A DNA stretch of 64,000 nt from Spectribacter acetivorans (GTDB lineage: Bacteria; Pseudomonadota; Gammaproteobacteria; Nevskiales; Salinisphaeraceae): NCBI RefSeq assembly GCF_031846305.1, contig NZ_JAVRHY010000008.1, positions 1-64,000 of the forward strand, read 5' to 3'. The position numbers and the translations under genes were made by a program. Positions within the stretch are counted from its first letter, which is position 1, and each line of letters opens with the position of its first letter. Of this stretch, positions 28,638 through 37,168 are shown piece by piece. The notes under the pieces are model-generated. The model saw only the letters and a list, made by a program, of their open reading frames with translations. It did no database searches and was not told the DNA's origin.

Positions 28638-29942
28638 ATGGTTCATCACCGCACTGGCTTCGGCAGCCTGCTGACGTGTCTTGCGACCGCTCTGGCGGTA
28701 GTGGCAGGCGGGGCATGGGCAACCGACAAACCGGGAGAGCAACAAATACACCTGGGTGTGGCCACTTGTGCCTCCAGCACCTGCCACGGACGCGTCGAAG
28801 CTGCCGAGGATTCCCCGGTCGCGCTCAACGAATACTTCATCTGGTCAAAGTACGACAGCCACGCCAACGCCTTCGAAGTCCTCAAAGACGAGTGGTCGCA
28901 GCGGATCGCGACCAACATGGGGCTGGAGAATGCCGCCAGCGCCGAGGCGTGCCTGGCCTGCCACACGGACTACGTACCAGCGCGTCAACGGGGAGAACGT
29001 TTTCACCTCAGTGACGGTATCGGCTGTGAGTCCTGCCACGGTGGCGCCGAAACCTGGATCGACTCGCATTACGGTCCCGACACCAGCCATGCCGACAACC
29101 TCCGACAGGGCATGGCGCCCACCGAGGAGTCCCTGTTCCAGGCACGGATGTGCCAGTCCTGCCACCTGGGCGACGACGAACGCCAGATCACGCACGAAAT
29201 GATGGCCGCCGGCCATCCCAGATTGCGCTTCGAGCTGGACACCTGGCTGGCGAACATGCCGCCACACCATGTCGTCGATGCCGACTACAGCCGGCGAAAG
29301 AACGATGCCGGAAGCGTGGAACGCTGGGTGGCCAGCAACCTTGCGGCATCCGAGGAATACCTGTCACGGCTGGCGGATCACATTGGCAGCAAGTCGCTGT
29401 CGCCGGAGCTGTCACTGTTCGATTGCCATGCCTGCCATCGACCCATGGATACGGCGATACGCCGTTCAGTCGGAGAACGGCGGCTGATACCGGCCGGCAG
29501 TCTGCGCCCGAACGACCACGCCCTGCGCATGCTCGGCATCATCGTCGAACTGCGCGATCCGGACCTGGCACAGGTGATACGGAGGGGCAACCGAAGCCTG
29601 CATGCGGCTGCCGCGCAAACCGCCTCTGACTTCCGCAGCCGCGCAATGCAGCTACGTGAGAATGTCGTGCGAGCCGCTGAACTGTTTCGCGGCCAGCCTC
29701 TGTCAGCTGACGACCGGCACTCGCTGGAAACGACGTTGCTGCAGAGGGCGGCGGACGGCTGGTTCCGAGATTACGCCGACGCCGAGCAGCTGTTTCTCGG
29801 CCTGCAGTCCCTGGCCGCGCAAGTGCCCACCACGACGTCCCGGCGCTATGACGCGTTGTTCCGGTTGCTGGATGACGAGCAGGCCTTCGAACCGGAGAAA
29901 GTGGCTGCCGAGGCAGGCCGCTTGCTTCGCGACAGCCGATGA
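28638..29942 (+). CDS. Multiheme cytochrome c (c554-like) with a CX4CH site
   Basis: 434 residues, Sec signal (LLTCLATALAVVAGGAWA). Heme sites: an unusual CASSTCH (four residues between the cysteines, about residue 44), then CLACH, CESCH, CQSCH and CHACH, so up to five hemes. The order GIGCESCHGGAETWIDSH and MMAAGHPRLRFELDTW are like the cytochrome c554 group. The C-terminal ~180 residues are helical without hemes. CX4CH followed by CXXCH is known from multiheme proteins of Geobacter. It begins 3 bp after the LVIVD gene stop. It may need a dedicated heme lyase, which the ccmF-H-I genes at 38.6-42.3 kb could provide. Confidence 0.88.
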   Translation: MVHHRTGFGSLLTCLATALAVVAGGAWATDKPGEQQIHLGVATCASSTCHGRVEAAEDSPVALNEYFIWSKYDSHANAFEVLKDEWSQRIATNMGLENAASAEACLACHTDYVPARQRGERFHLSDGIGCESCHGGAETWIDSHYGPDTSHADNLRQGMAPTEESLFQARMCQSCHLGDDERQITHEMMAAGHPRLRFELDTWLANMPPHHVVDADYSRRKNDAGSVERWVASNLAASEEYLSRLADHIGSKSLSPELSLFDCHACHRPMDTAIRRSVGERRLIPAGSLRPNDHALRMLGIIVELRDPDLAQVIRRGNRSLHAAAAQTASDFRSRAMQLRENVVRAAELFRGQPLSADDRHSLETTLLQRAADGWFRDYADAEQLFLGLQSLAAQVPTTTSRRYDALFRLLDDEQAFEPEKVAAEAGRLLRDSR

Positions 29943-29960
29943 CAATCGAGGACCCGTGCT

Positions 29961-30749
29961 TTGGTTGAAATAAAGGGCAGGACACATATAGGCAAGCGCC
30001 AGCTCAACGAGGATCGATTTGTCGCGGATGCCGGCTGGGGCGTCGCGCTGGTCTCGGACGGTATGGGCGGGCCAGCCATGGGCGAAGTCGCCGCGACTAT
30101 CGTGACAACCGGCATGATTGACCGCCTCGACGCAGGCGAGTCGCTCCCGGATGCCATTGCCAATACACACCGGGCCGTTGTAGATGCAGCAGAGAACGGC
30201 AACGGCAAACCCGGCATGGGCGCCACCCTGGTGGTGGCATGGTTCGACGGCTACGATTTCGAGCTGTCCTGGATCGGAGACAGCCGGGCCTATCTCTGGA
30301 ACGGGGAACTGCGCCAGCTCACGCGCGATCACTCGCAGGTTGAACGACTGCTGGCGAGAGGCAAAATGTCACTAACCGAGGCGCGCGAAAGCCACCAGAA
30401 GAACATCATCACGAGAGCCATGGGAAGAGATCAGATCCCGGCCGCCGACGTACCGATGCTGCAAGGTACGCTTGGTCGCGGCCAGCGGCTCCTGCTGTGC
30501 AGCGACGGGCTCACCGACATGCTGAGCGGGCCGGAAATCGCTGCCGTACTGGCAACCGAACCCGATTCCGATCAGGCGCTCGAGATATTGGTCACAAAGG
30601 CAGTCGACGCCGGCGGCGCCGATAACATTACCGCCGTTCTGGCCACCGCCGATGACAACGGCCCGGCACCCGACAACCTGCCCCTGCTGCCTGCAGTCAC
30701 CATCGCCCGCGATGACGGCCATTCGGAATACTTCCCACCCGGATACTGA
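29961..30749 (+). CDS. PP2C-type Ser/Thr protein phosphatase
   Basis: 262 residues, cytoplasmic PPM/PP2C phosphatase. Metal-site motifs are present: LNEDRFVAD, VSDGMGGPAMGEVAA, GMGATLVVAW, WIGDSRAYLW, LCSDGLTDML and GGADNITAVL. It removes phosphate from Ser/Thr and should oppose the kinase encoded at 31663-33165. A TTG start at 29961 is indicated: GAGGA lies eight bases upstream, and no in-frame ATG or GTG precedes the NEDRF motif at a suitable distance. It is separated from the cytochrome gene by 18 bp, so it appears cotranscribed with the electron-transfer genes. Confidence 0.93.
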   Translation: MVEIKGRTHIGKRQLNEDRFVADAGWGVALVSDGMGGPAMGEVAATIVTTGMIDRLDAGESLPDAIANTHRAVVDAAENGNGKPGMGATLVVAWFDGYDFELSWIGDSRAYLWNGELRQLTRDHSQVERLLARGKMSLTEARESHQKNIITRAMGRDQIPAADVPMLQGTLGRGQRLLLCSDGLTDMLSGPEIAAVLATEPDSDQALEILVTKAVDAGGADNITAVLATADDNGPAPDNLPLLPAVTIARDDGHSEYFPPGY

Positions 30750-30774
30750 GCGGATCCCAACAACGGGCAATACC

Positions 30775-31653
30775 ATGTCAGGCTTTCACCTTTTCGATAC
30801 CACCAACAGCATCGACCATGAACTGTCTGCCGGGAAAACCGTTCTCGGCCGCAGTGCCGATGCTGACATCCGGCTAATGAGTTCCAGCGTTTCCCGCAAG
30901 CACGCTATGGTGGAGGTTACCGACGACACCCTGACGTTTTCCGATCTCGGCTCCAGCAACGGCTCTTTCGTCAACGACCAGCCGGTCAAGACCACGGTCC
31001 ACCTGCATCCTGGTGACACGCTTCTGCTCGGGGATTTCCGTTTCGAGGTCACCCATGACGGGGCCTCCGGCGGCGCCGAAACACCGGCGGACGATGACGC
31101 CACACAGCTGGCCGCCCCCGGTGCCGGCGGCGACGCCGAGATTCCTTCGGTGTGGTCGGAGGGCGTCGGTCTGGAAAATGCGTCAGGCACCCAGTTCTTC
31201 GCAGAGGCCGACACCTCGGAAGCGGTCGACAGCTATCGGGCGGGCCTACTGGACCTGCCGCCGCTGGGCAGCTTACCGCGTCTGGTCGCGCTAACCGGGG
31301 ACCGCGCCGGCACGGTCATTGAACTCAAGGCCCGTGACGACAGTGGCGCCGTCTGGAAGCTGGGCCGCGATGCCGATAGCGTGGATCTGGTGATCCCCGA
31401 CGCCAGCGTTTCCGGTCAACACGCACAGATCCTGAACGAGGGGGCTCGCTGGAAAGTGGTGAACTGGATGTCCACCAACGGGACCTTCGTGAATGGGCAC
31501 AAGGGCTTATCCACCTACCTGAGCCATGGCGACGTTATCCGTATCGGCAGCGCGGAACTTGCGTTTGAATTGCCCTCCGGCGGCGGGGCTTCCGCCGGTG
31601 GCAGCTCGGGGGGGGTGATGAGTTTCCTGCGTCGCCTGTTCGGCAGGGGCTGA
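30775..31653 (+). CDS. Tandem FHA-domain protein
   Basis: 292 residues with two forkhead-associated domains. FHA1 (about 15-95): KTVLGRSADADIRLM, SSSVSRKHAMVEV, DLGSSNGSFVNDQPV. FHA2 (about 175-275): WKLGRDADSVDLVIPD, ASVSGQHAQILNE, WMSTNGTFVNGHKGLS. Both keep the Gly-Arg, Ser/His and Asn-Gly residues that bind phosphothreonine; in FHA2 the SRKH site reads SGQH. A linker rich in Ala/Gly/Asp joins them, and the tail (GGGASAGGSSGGVMSFLRRLFGRG) is basic and amphipathic, perhaps membrane-associated. It probably bridges kinase targets. It ends 9 bp from the stop of the convergent kinase gene. Confidence 0.93.
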   Translation: MSGFHLFDTTNSIDHELSAGKTVLGRSADADIRLMSSSVSRKHAMVEVTDDTLTFSDLGSSNGSFVNDQPVKTTVHLHPGDTLLLGDFRFEVTHDGASGGAETPADDDATQLAAPGAGGDAEIPSVWSEGVGLENASGTQFFAEADTSEAVDSYRAGLLDLPPLGSLPRLVALTGDRAGTVIELKARDDSGAVWKLGRDADSVDLVIPDASVSGQHAQILNEGARWKVVNWMSTNGTFVNGHKGLSTYLSHGDVIRIGSAELAFELPSGGGASAGGSSGGVMSFLRRLFGRG

Positions 31654-31662
31654 TAAGACGCC

Positions 31663-33165
31663 TCAACCGTCGCCGACGCCCGCGCCGTTCGCGAGCGCTT
31701 CAAGCTTGTCCTGCAGGCGCGCGTTCTGTTCCAGCGCCTCGTATTTCTGCAGTTCCTGGAGTTGCTCGATATGGCGGGCGCGGGCGTCGGGTCCGGATTC
31801 AGCATCCATCCGCTCGAAAACGCGATCCAGCAAAGCGTCGATCTCGTCCACGACCCGCGGATTCCGCGGGTGCACGCGATAGGCCTTGTCGAAGTAGAAT
31901 AACGCGCCGTTGACATCACCGAACTTCGCTGCGGTCTGGCCCTCCGACATGAACTCGTTGAATGCCTCCTGTTTCTCGGGAGACAGCTCCTCGAACGGAA
32001 TGTCCGGGCCGGCGGCCGGCTCGTACAACAGCAGATAGGCGCCAAAGCCGGCCAACGCCAGAAGCAGCGCCGCCGACAGCTGACGAACGGTCCGCCCGAC
32101 GCCGACGAACTTGCGCCGGAAGACCTCGGCGTCGGCCCAGCGGTCCGCGCGATCGAAGGCGAGAGACGTCGCAATAGCCTGCCACTGGTAGCGCTTGAGG
32201 CCACGGATGCGTTTCGGCTTCAATCCCTCAGTGCGGGCATCCGTGGCGCGCCTGCGGCCGAATGGATGCTCGCCGGTCAGCAGCTCATAGGCGATAAGCC
32301 CGATGGCATAAACATCATCTGCTGGATGCGGCTCCTGACCCTCGAACATCTCGCAGCTGGCGTAGGCCGGCGTCAGGCCGACAATCTCACCGGTGTCCCG
32401 GGTTGGCTCACCCTGTTCGTCCATGCCGGCAAACGCGCGCGCTATGCCGAAATCCAGTACTTTGAGAGTGCCATCTTCGGTAACGAACACGTTCGGCGGT
32501 TTGAGATCCGAATGGACGATATTGCGCCGATGCGCGTAAGCGATCGCGTTCGCCATGTCCACGATGTGGCTCAACCGCTCCACCCGGCTCAGCCCGTCCT
32601 CCGCGATGACGCCGTCCAGGGTCATGCCGACCAGGGACTCCATCGTCATGTAGAAGATGTCGCCGTCCCGGTCGAAGTCGTAGACGGTGATGATATTCGG
32701 ATGGGCCAGCGTCTGGGACTTGTCCGCCTCCCGCTGGAGTGCCACGAAGGCTCGCGAGTCCTGAGCGAAAGCGCTGGCGATCAGCTTGAGCGCAACATGG
32801 GTATGGTGGTGACCGGCTTCCACGCGGCGCTGGTCGACCGCTCGGAATACGGCCCCCATGGCGCCGGAACCCAGCTTTGCCTCGAGCTTGAAGCGATCCT
32901 TGAGAACATAGCCGGGACGCATGGCCGCCAGCGGATTGCGGCCTGACGTGGGTGCGGAAGTGACTTCCGTAGCCTGGCCCCCGGCGTCAACGGCTAATTC
33001 TGTCGGCGCGTCAGGGGCCGATGGATCGCTCGTTGTAATTTCAGTAGGGGTGTCCCAGGTGCTACCGGTGAATTCGGTCGACGCATCTTCGTCGGTAGGC
33101 TGGCTGCCGTCGCCATCCCGGTGCTTGCGGCCGGGCTCGTCAGCCTTGTCATCATGTTCACTCAC
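31663..33165 (-). CDS. Membrane Ser/Thr protein kinase with periplasmic TPR-like tail
   Basis: 500 residues. Residues 1-85 are acidic and Thr-rich with repeated T-E-hydrophobic units. The kinase domain (about 90-345) has the P-loop LGSGAMGAVF, Lys127 in VALKL, the catalytic loop HSDLKPPNV (HRD changed to HSD), and DFG at 238-240. The activation segment ends PAYASCEMFEG. A single helix (about 363-381) leads to a periplasmic tail with a TPR-like hairpin (AAKFGDVNGALFYFDKAYRVHP). Pkn2/PknB-like. It is the last gene of the minus operon with the caspase and beta-helix genes, and faces the PP2C/FHA genes. It probably phosphorylates the FHA partners. Confidence 0.93.
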   Translation of the reverse strand: MSEHDDKADEPGRKHRDGDGSQPTDEDASTEFTGSTWDTPTEITTSDPSAPDAPTELAVDAGGQATEVTSAPTSGRNPLAAMRPGYVLKDRFKLEAKLGSGAMGAVFRAVDQRRVEAGHHHTHVALKLIASAFAQDSRAFVALQREADKSQTLAHPNIITVYDFDRDGDIFYMTMESLVGMTLDGVIAEDGLSRVERLSHIVDMANAIAYAHRRNIVHSDLKPPNVFVTEDGTLKVLDFGIARAFAGMDEQGEPTRDTGEIVGLTPAYASCEMFEGQEPHPADDVYAIGLIAYELLTGEHPFGRRRATDARTEGLKPKRIRGLKRYQWQAIATSLAFDRADRWADAEVFRRKFVGVGRTVRQLSAALLLALAGFGAYLLLYEPAAGPDIPFEELSPEKQEAFNEFMSEGQTAAKFGDVNGALFYFDKAYRVHPRNPRVVDEIDALLDRVFERMDAESGPDARARHIEQLQELQKYEALEQNARLQDKLEALANGAGVGDG

Positions 33166-33219
33166 CGGTTTACCGAACCGCGGAGGCCGATCGTACGAAG
33201 CACGATCAGCAACGCTCGC

Positions 33220-35025
33220 CTAGCGTTGCGCAACCGGGCTGCTGACCTGTTGCGGCACGAAGAAGAAGTCACCCACCTCGTGCCCCGCACCCTTGATGCT
33301 CTTGAGCTCCGGCTGCTGACTGATGTTGCTGGCCCGGGCCCGCTGGCTGACAGCGCTGTTCAGCGTTTCGAACAATTCCGCCACGGTCATGATTTCCTGG
33401 TTGCTGCGCAGGGTCTTTATCAATTCCCCGGCGAAGATCGAGTGCTCATCGCCCACGCTGTCGATGACCGGTTTATCGCCTCCGGACGACAGCAGCAGGC
33501 GCGAACGCCGCGGCAGCTTGTAACGCATGTATTCACGGCCGGCATCCTTCGTGTTGTCACCCAGCATCAGATGCCCCGGTGCGGAAGACAGCAGCCCGCC
33601 GTAGCAGGAGTCCGCGATCACCAGCACCCGCTTGGCGTTGAAGCGGCCAAGGTGGCCGGTGATGAACTCGTTAGGCACCCAGCGGGAATCATCCGGCGGG
33701 GGGTCCGCATTGGTCGGCAACCAGTAGCCGACATCCCGCTGACCCAGATCCACCAGGCTGCCATGCCCGGCGTAATAAATCAGCAGGTTGTCGTTATCGT
33801 CGAGCTTGCCATGCAGGCTGTTGATCGTCTTCATGATGGTCAGCCGGTCGGCGTCGATCAGCCGCTCCACCTGGAAGCCGTACTTGGACTCGAGCAGACT
33901 GGCGATGGCCTGAGCGTCGGTAATCGGCGTATCCAGATCCTGGATACTGACGTAATCCCGATTGCCGATCACCAGTGCATAGTACTGCCCGAAATCCATG
34001 TCATCGACGCGGATACCGGCCGGGGCACCACTGGCGCCATCGGCCTGATCCGCCGTTTCGGCATCGGCCGATGCGGGTTCGCGCATCTTGGCGGCGCCGG
34101 TGTCTGCCTCGGCCGCGGGCCCGGACGACGATGCGTCTGCCACCTGCTGCGATGGCTCCGGCTCCGCGTTGGCCTTAGCAGCCTCGTCTTCCAGCGACGC
34201 CAGTTGTTGCTCAACTTCATCACGCGAGTCGTTCAACGAGCTCACGACATCCTTCAGCGACTGGATTTCAGCCGCCATCGCCTGTCTGTCCTCGGCGCTG
34301 GTCTGCGCGGCCCGGGATCGGGCCTCCAGCTTGCCCTGCAGCGACTCGATCTGGCGCTGCAGGGCGCGTATCTGAGACTGCTTCTGCTCGAGCTGCTTGC
34401 TCAGCTTCGCCTCAAGCTTCCGTTGTTCGGCCCGCGCCGTCTCCTGAAAGATCACACTATCCTCGGAAAGCCCCCAGGCCTGCCGATACAGGTTCAACGC
34501 CTTGACCCGACTTTCCTCCACGCCCTTGCCCTGTTCATACATCGTGCCGAGGTTGAACAGGCCGCGCTCGTTGCCCTGCTTGGCGGCTTTCTCATACCAG
34601 ATCACCGCGGCTTCGTAGTTGGGTTCGGATCCCAGTCCCTTCTCGAATATCTCGCCCACGTTGACCTGGGCCTCGGCGTCGCCGGCCTTGGCCTCCGGCA
34701 ACCAGACCTTCAGCGCGGTTTTGTAGTCGGCCCGGTCGTAAGCAGTGTATTCACCGCCGCGAATGTTGCAGTCGGCGGCGGTGGTCTTGATGGGTCGGCG
34801 CTGAGTCATATAAGTGGTGTCGCCAAGTCGCCGCAACTGCCCGGGAAGCAGACAGTCGACGATCTGCATCTTGGCAATCTGTTCGGATTCGCTGGCTGGT
34901 TCCCCAGTATCCGAGGTGGTTTTCGGCAATCCGGCCGCGCAGCCGGCCAGCATCAACATGAGCGCGAACGACAGCACCCATGCACCCAAACACCCTTTAG
35001 CTTGTGTGCGGCACTTGCTCATCAC
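33220..35025 (-). CDS. Lipoprotein with Sel1 repeats, coiled coil and caspase (C14) domain
   Basis: 601 residues. Lipobox LAGC (Cys29) predicts a lipid anchor. Residues about 110-185 hold two Sel1-type repeats (GDAEAQVNVGEIFEKGLG, GNERGLFNLGTMYEQGKG). Residues about 195-285 form a long coiled coil, then comes an acidic Ala/Asp linker. Residues about 345-590 are a caspase-fold peptidase: YYALVIGNRDY, LLIYYAGHG (His421) and VLVIADSCYGG (Cys474), the intact His-Cys dyad of metacaspase/orthocaspase types. A caspase-fold enzyme facing the periplasm is unusual; maturation or cleavage of an envelope protein is likely (inference). ATGA overlap with the beta-helix gene upstream, and 54 bp to the kinase gene. 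Confidence 0.92.
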   Translation of the reverse strand: MMSKCRTQAKGCLGAWVLSFALMLMLAGCAAGLPKTTSDTGEPASESEQIAKMQIVDCLLPGQLRRLGDTTYMTQRRPIKTTAADCNIRGGEYTAYDRADYKTALKVWLPEAKAGDAEAQVNVGEIFEKGLGSEPNYEAAVIWYEKAAKQGNERGLFNLGTMYEQGKGVEESRVKALNLYRQAWGLSEDSVIFQETARAEQRKLEAKLSKQLEQKQSQIRALQRQIESLQGKLEARSRAAQTSAEDRQAMAAEIQSLKDVVSSLNDSRDEVEQQLASLEDEAAKANAEPEPSQQVADASSSGPAAEADTGAAKMREPASADAETADQADGASGAPAGIRVDDMDFGQYYALVIGNRDYVSIQDLDTPITDAQAIASLLESKYGFQVERLIDADRLTIMKTINSLHGKLDDNDNLLIYYAGHGSLVDLGQRDVGYWLPTNADPPPDDSRWVPNEFITGHLGRFNAKRVLVIADSCYGGLLSSAPGHLMLGDNTKDAGREYMRYKLPRRSRLLLSSGGDKPVIDSVGDEHSIFAGELIKTLRSNQEIMTVAELFETLNSAVSQRARASNISQQPELKSIKGAGHEVGDFFFVPQQVSSPVAQR

Positions 35026-36962
35026 GACTTGCGTGCCTCACTGCCACAATCACCGCCTTGACCCATTGCGGCGATTACGACTGTCCAGATCGGTCCGGGG
35101 CGCCATAACCGAAACAATGCGACGAATACCAGCAACCAAAGCAACGGATCCGGCGCCGCCCTGCCTGGCGATACCACGGCGCAGCCGCCACCGCTGGATG
35201 GCGCCAGTGACGCATTACTTTCCGCAATCGGTATTTCAATACGGCGGGCTGCCGCCATCGAATCTGTTGCTGTCACGACAATGGTGGTGGCGCCGACCGA
35301 AACTGCCGCAACAGTGAGGATGGCTTCCTCGACCGAGGCCGTCGCTACCTCTGGATTGCTGGACTCGGCCGTAAAGGTCAGCGGCTGTCCTTCCGGGTCC
35401 TCGAACACAAGCGATAAATCGATTGTAATCTGGTCCCCCGGATTAAGAACCTGATCAGCAATCTCTTGCACGACCGTCGGCGGCTGATTCACCGCCGCGG
35501 CCTCGACGGCCCCGATATCGCACTCCGCGGTCCCACTATTATCGCCGTCCCGAGGACGCGGTTCGCCGCGCTGATCCGTTTCCGGGCAGCCAGTCTCTGC
35601 CCCCTGCGGATTGGCGGCATCGATGGCCGGGCTGCCCGGCAACAAGGCGTGCGTCCGCGTCGGGCCACCATTGTCACCCAATGCACCGAGCAAGGCATCG
35701 ATGGATCCCATATCGCCAGCGCCACCGACCTGATCGCCAGCCATCGCCATCAGTGGACAGCCGTTGCCGTCACCGATGAGATTGAAACCAAGCGAGGCAA
35801 TGGTGGCCGACTCGTCGAATGGCGCAACTGCGCAATCCGATGACCCATCGCCAGCCAAGTTATCGGCCACCAGCGTGTTGACCAACTCAAAAGCTGCATC
35901 TGCCACGGCAAAGCCGCCGCCCGCCTCGGAGGCGCCTGTGGCAGTGCCCGCATAGTTGTCGGCAATGGTGGCGTTGTTTAACGAGACCGTCAGCCCCAGA
36001 CGTTCACCATAAAGACCGCCGCCTAGTGCACTGGACTCGACGCCGTTCGCGCTGGCGTCGTTGCCGCTGATTGTACTGTTGCCAATTCGGACCACATCCT
36101 CGACGCCCGAACTGTTGAACGCTGCGCGTAGGAAAATACCGCCGCCGAGGGCATTACCGTTCACGGACACGGCGTCGTTATCGGAAATTTCCGTGGCGAG
36201 AATCTGACCCGGCACACCGGTCGGGAAGCTCGGTGCGTAGTGGAGGCCTCCACCTTCGACGCTGGAGGTATCGGAAGTCGCCGAATTGCCGGAGATTGTG
36301 CTAAACCTGATCGTTAACGGCCCACCAGCGAAAATGCCGCCGCCTCGAGCCGGAGCGAACTCGGCATCCACCGCATTACCAGTGACCCGCACGCTATCGA
36401 GCACCAGCGATACCGCCGGAACCACTCGGATTCCACCACCCTCCGCGGGCACTTCTCCGGTTTCAACGAGACCGCCGGTGACAGTGAGGTTGGATATGAA
36501 GAAGTTGCTTAAGAGGGCGTCACTGGAAACGTCGAAGACGCGATCCTGGCCGTCCCCGTCAATGATGATATCGCCTGCTTCGCCTGTCGCCGGCCCTTCA
36601 ATGGCCAGTGAAGGCAAGGTTTCGCCCCCCTGACCCAGGCCGATATCGAGGGCGCCTTGCGTCAGGGTGATGGTTTCCCCTGCCAGTTCCTCGGCAAATC
36701 GGATCACATCGCCACTGAACTCGCCTTGGTCGTCGCCAGCGGGACAGCCATCGATCGGGGAATTGGTATTCGCCGCTTCCACGGCTTCACGCAAGCTGCA
36801 ATCGTCAGCCTGGCCAACTGTGTCGGACTTGGTGTCGACCGTGATGAGCGCAGCGTGTGCCGCGCCACCAAATGTGGCGGCCGACAGAATCGACAACCAG
36901 AGTGAGAGCGGCAGAAGCTTACGTGCTTCCCGGCGAAACCCTCTGACACACACTGAATTCAT
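35022..36962 (-). CDS. Secreted right-handed beta-helix protein with choice-of-anchor Q domain and C-terminal sorting-type tail
   Basis: 646 residues. Signal peptide about 1-38 (LSLWLSILSAATFGGAAHA). The conserved entry DDCSLREAVEAANTN is followed by parallel beta-helix coils with repeated SGNDA/TGNAV units (LTVTGGLVETG, STISGNSATSD, ATIADNYAGTA). GSPAIDAANPQGAETG...DQRGEPRP...CDIGAVE is the choice-of-anchor Q motif. A Cadherin-like beta domain (about 500-590) follows. The end is SSGGGCAVVSPG, a hydrophobic helix (PLLWLLVFVALFRLW) and basic residues, resembling Gly-Cys-type CTERM sorting tails (JDVT-like), but with an odd hydrophilic extension afterwards. Its stop overlaps the caspase gene start, so the peptidase might process it (inference). 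Confidence 0.85.
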   Translation of the reverse strand: MNSVCVRGFRREARKLLPLSLWLSILSAATFGGAAHAALITVDTKSDTVGQADDCSLREAVEAANTNSPIDGCPAGDDQGEFSGDVIRFAEELAGETITLTQGALDIGLGQGGETLPSLAIEGPATGEAGDIIIDGDGQDRVFDVSSDALLSNFFISNLTVTGGLVETGEVPAEGGGIRVVPAVSLVLDSVRVTGNAVDAEFAPARGGGIFAGGPLTIRFSTISGNSATSDTSSVEGGGLHYAPSFPTGVPGQILATEISDNDAVSVNGNALGGGIFLRAAFNSSGVEDVVRIGNSTISGNDASANGVESSALGGGLYGERLGLTVSLNNATIADNYAGTATGASEAGGGFAVADAAFELVNTLVADNLAGDGSSDCAVAPFDESATIASLGFNLIGDGNGCPLMAMAGDQVGGAGDMGSIDALLGALGDNGGPTRTHALLPGSPAIDAANPQGAETGCPETDQRGEPRPRDGDNSGTAECDIGAVEAAAVNQPPTVVQEIADQVLNPGDQITIDLSLVFEDPEGQPLTFTAESSNPEVATASVEEAILTVAAVSVGATTIVVTATDSMAAARRIEIPIAESNASLAPSSGGGCAVVSPGRAAPDPLLWLLVFVALFRLWRPGPIWTVVIAAMGQGGDCGSEARKS

Positions 36963-37168
36963 GGCTTTGTTCCAGTCCCCCTGACATGAAAATCACGTTC
37001 GTGCATTTACCGGAGCATGTCAAGATTTCGGCTCATATTTCAGGGCCGACTGCCCACCTCGGATTCGAAAAACCATAAGGAGAACATTTGCCGCTGGCAC
37101 GCATTGCGCCAGACTGCTACATTCGATCAGACATGCGCTGAATTCAAAGCATTCGGGGGGAACCGGCC

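Noticed and set aside
28638..29942. Hydroxylamine oxidoreductase or octaheme nitrite reductase
   Set aside because: Only four standard sites and one CX4CH site are present, and there is no catalytic-heme motif (CXXCK or crosslinking Tyr pattern) that I can see.
33220..35025. Caspase-based anti-phage defence module
   Set aside because: No gasdermin, nuclease sensor, CRISPR or other defence gene is nearby; a lipobox and secreted partner point to the envelope.
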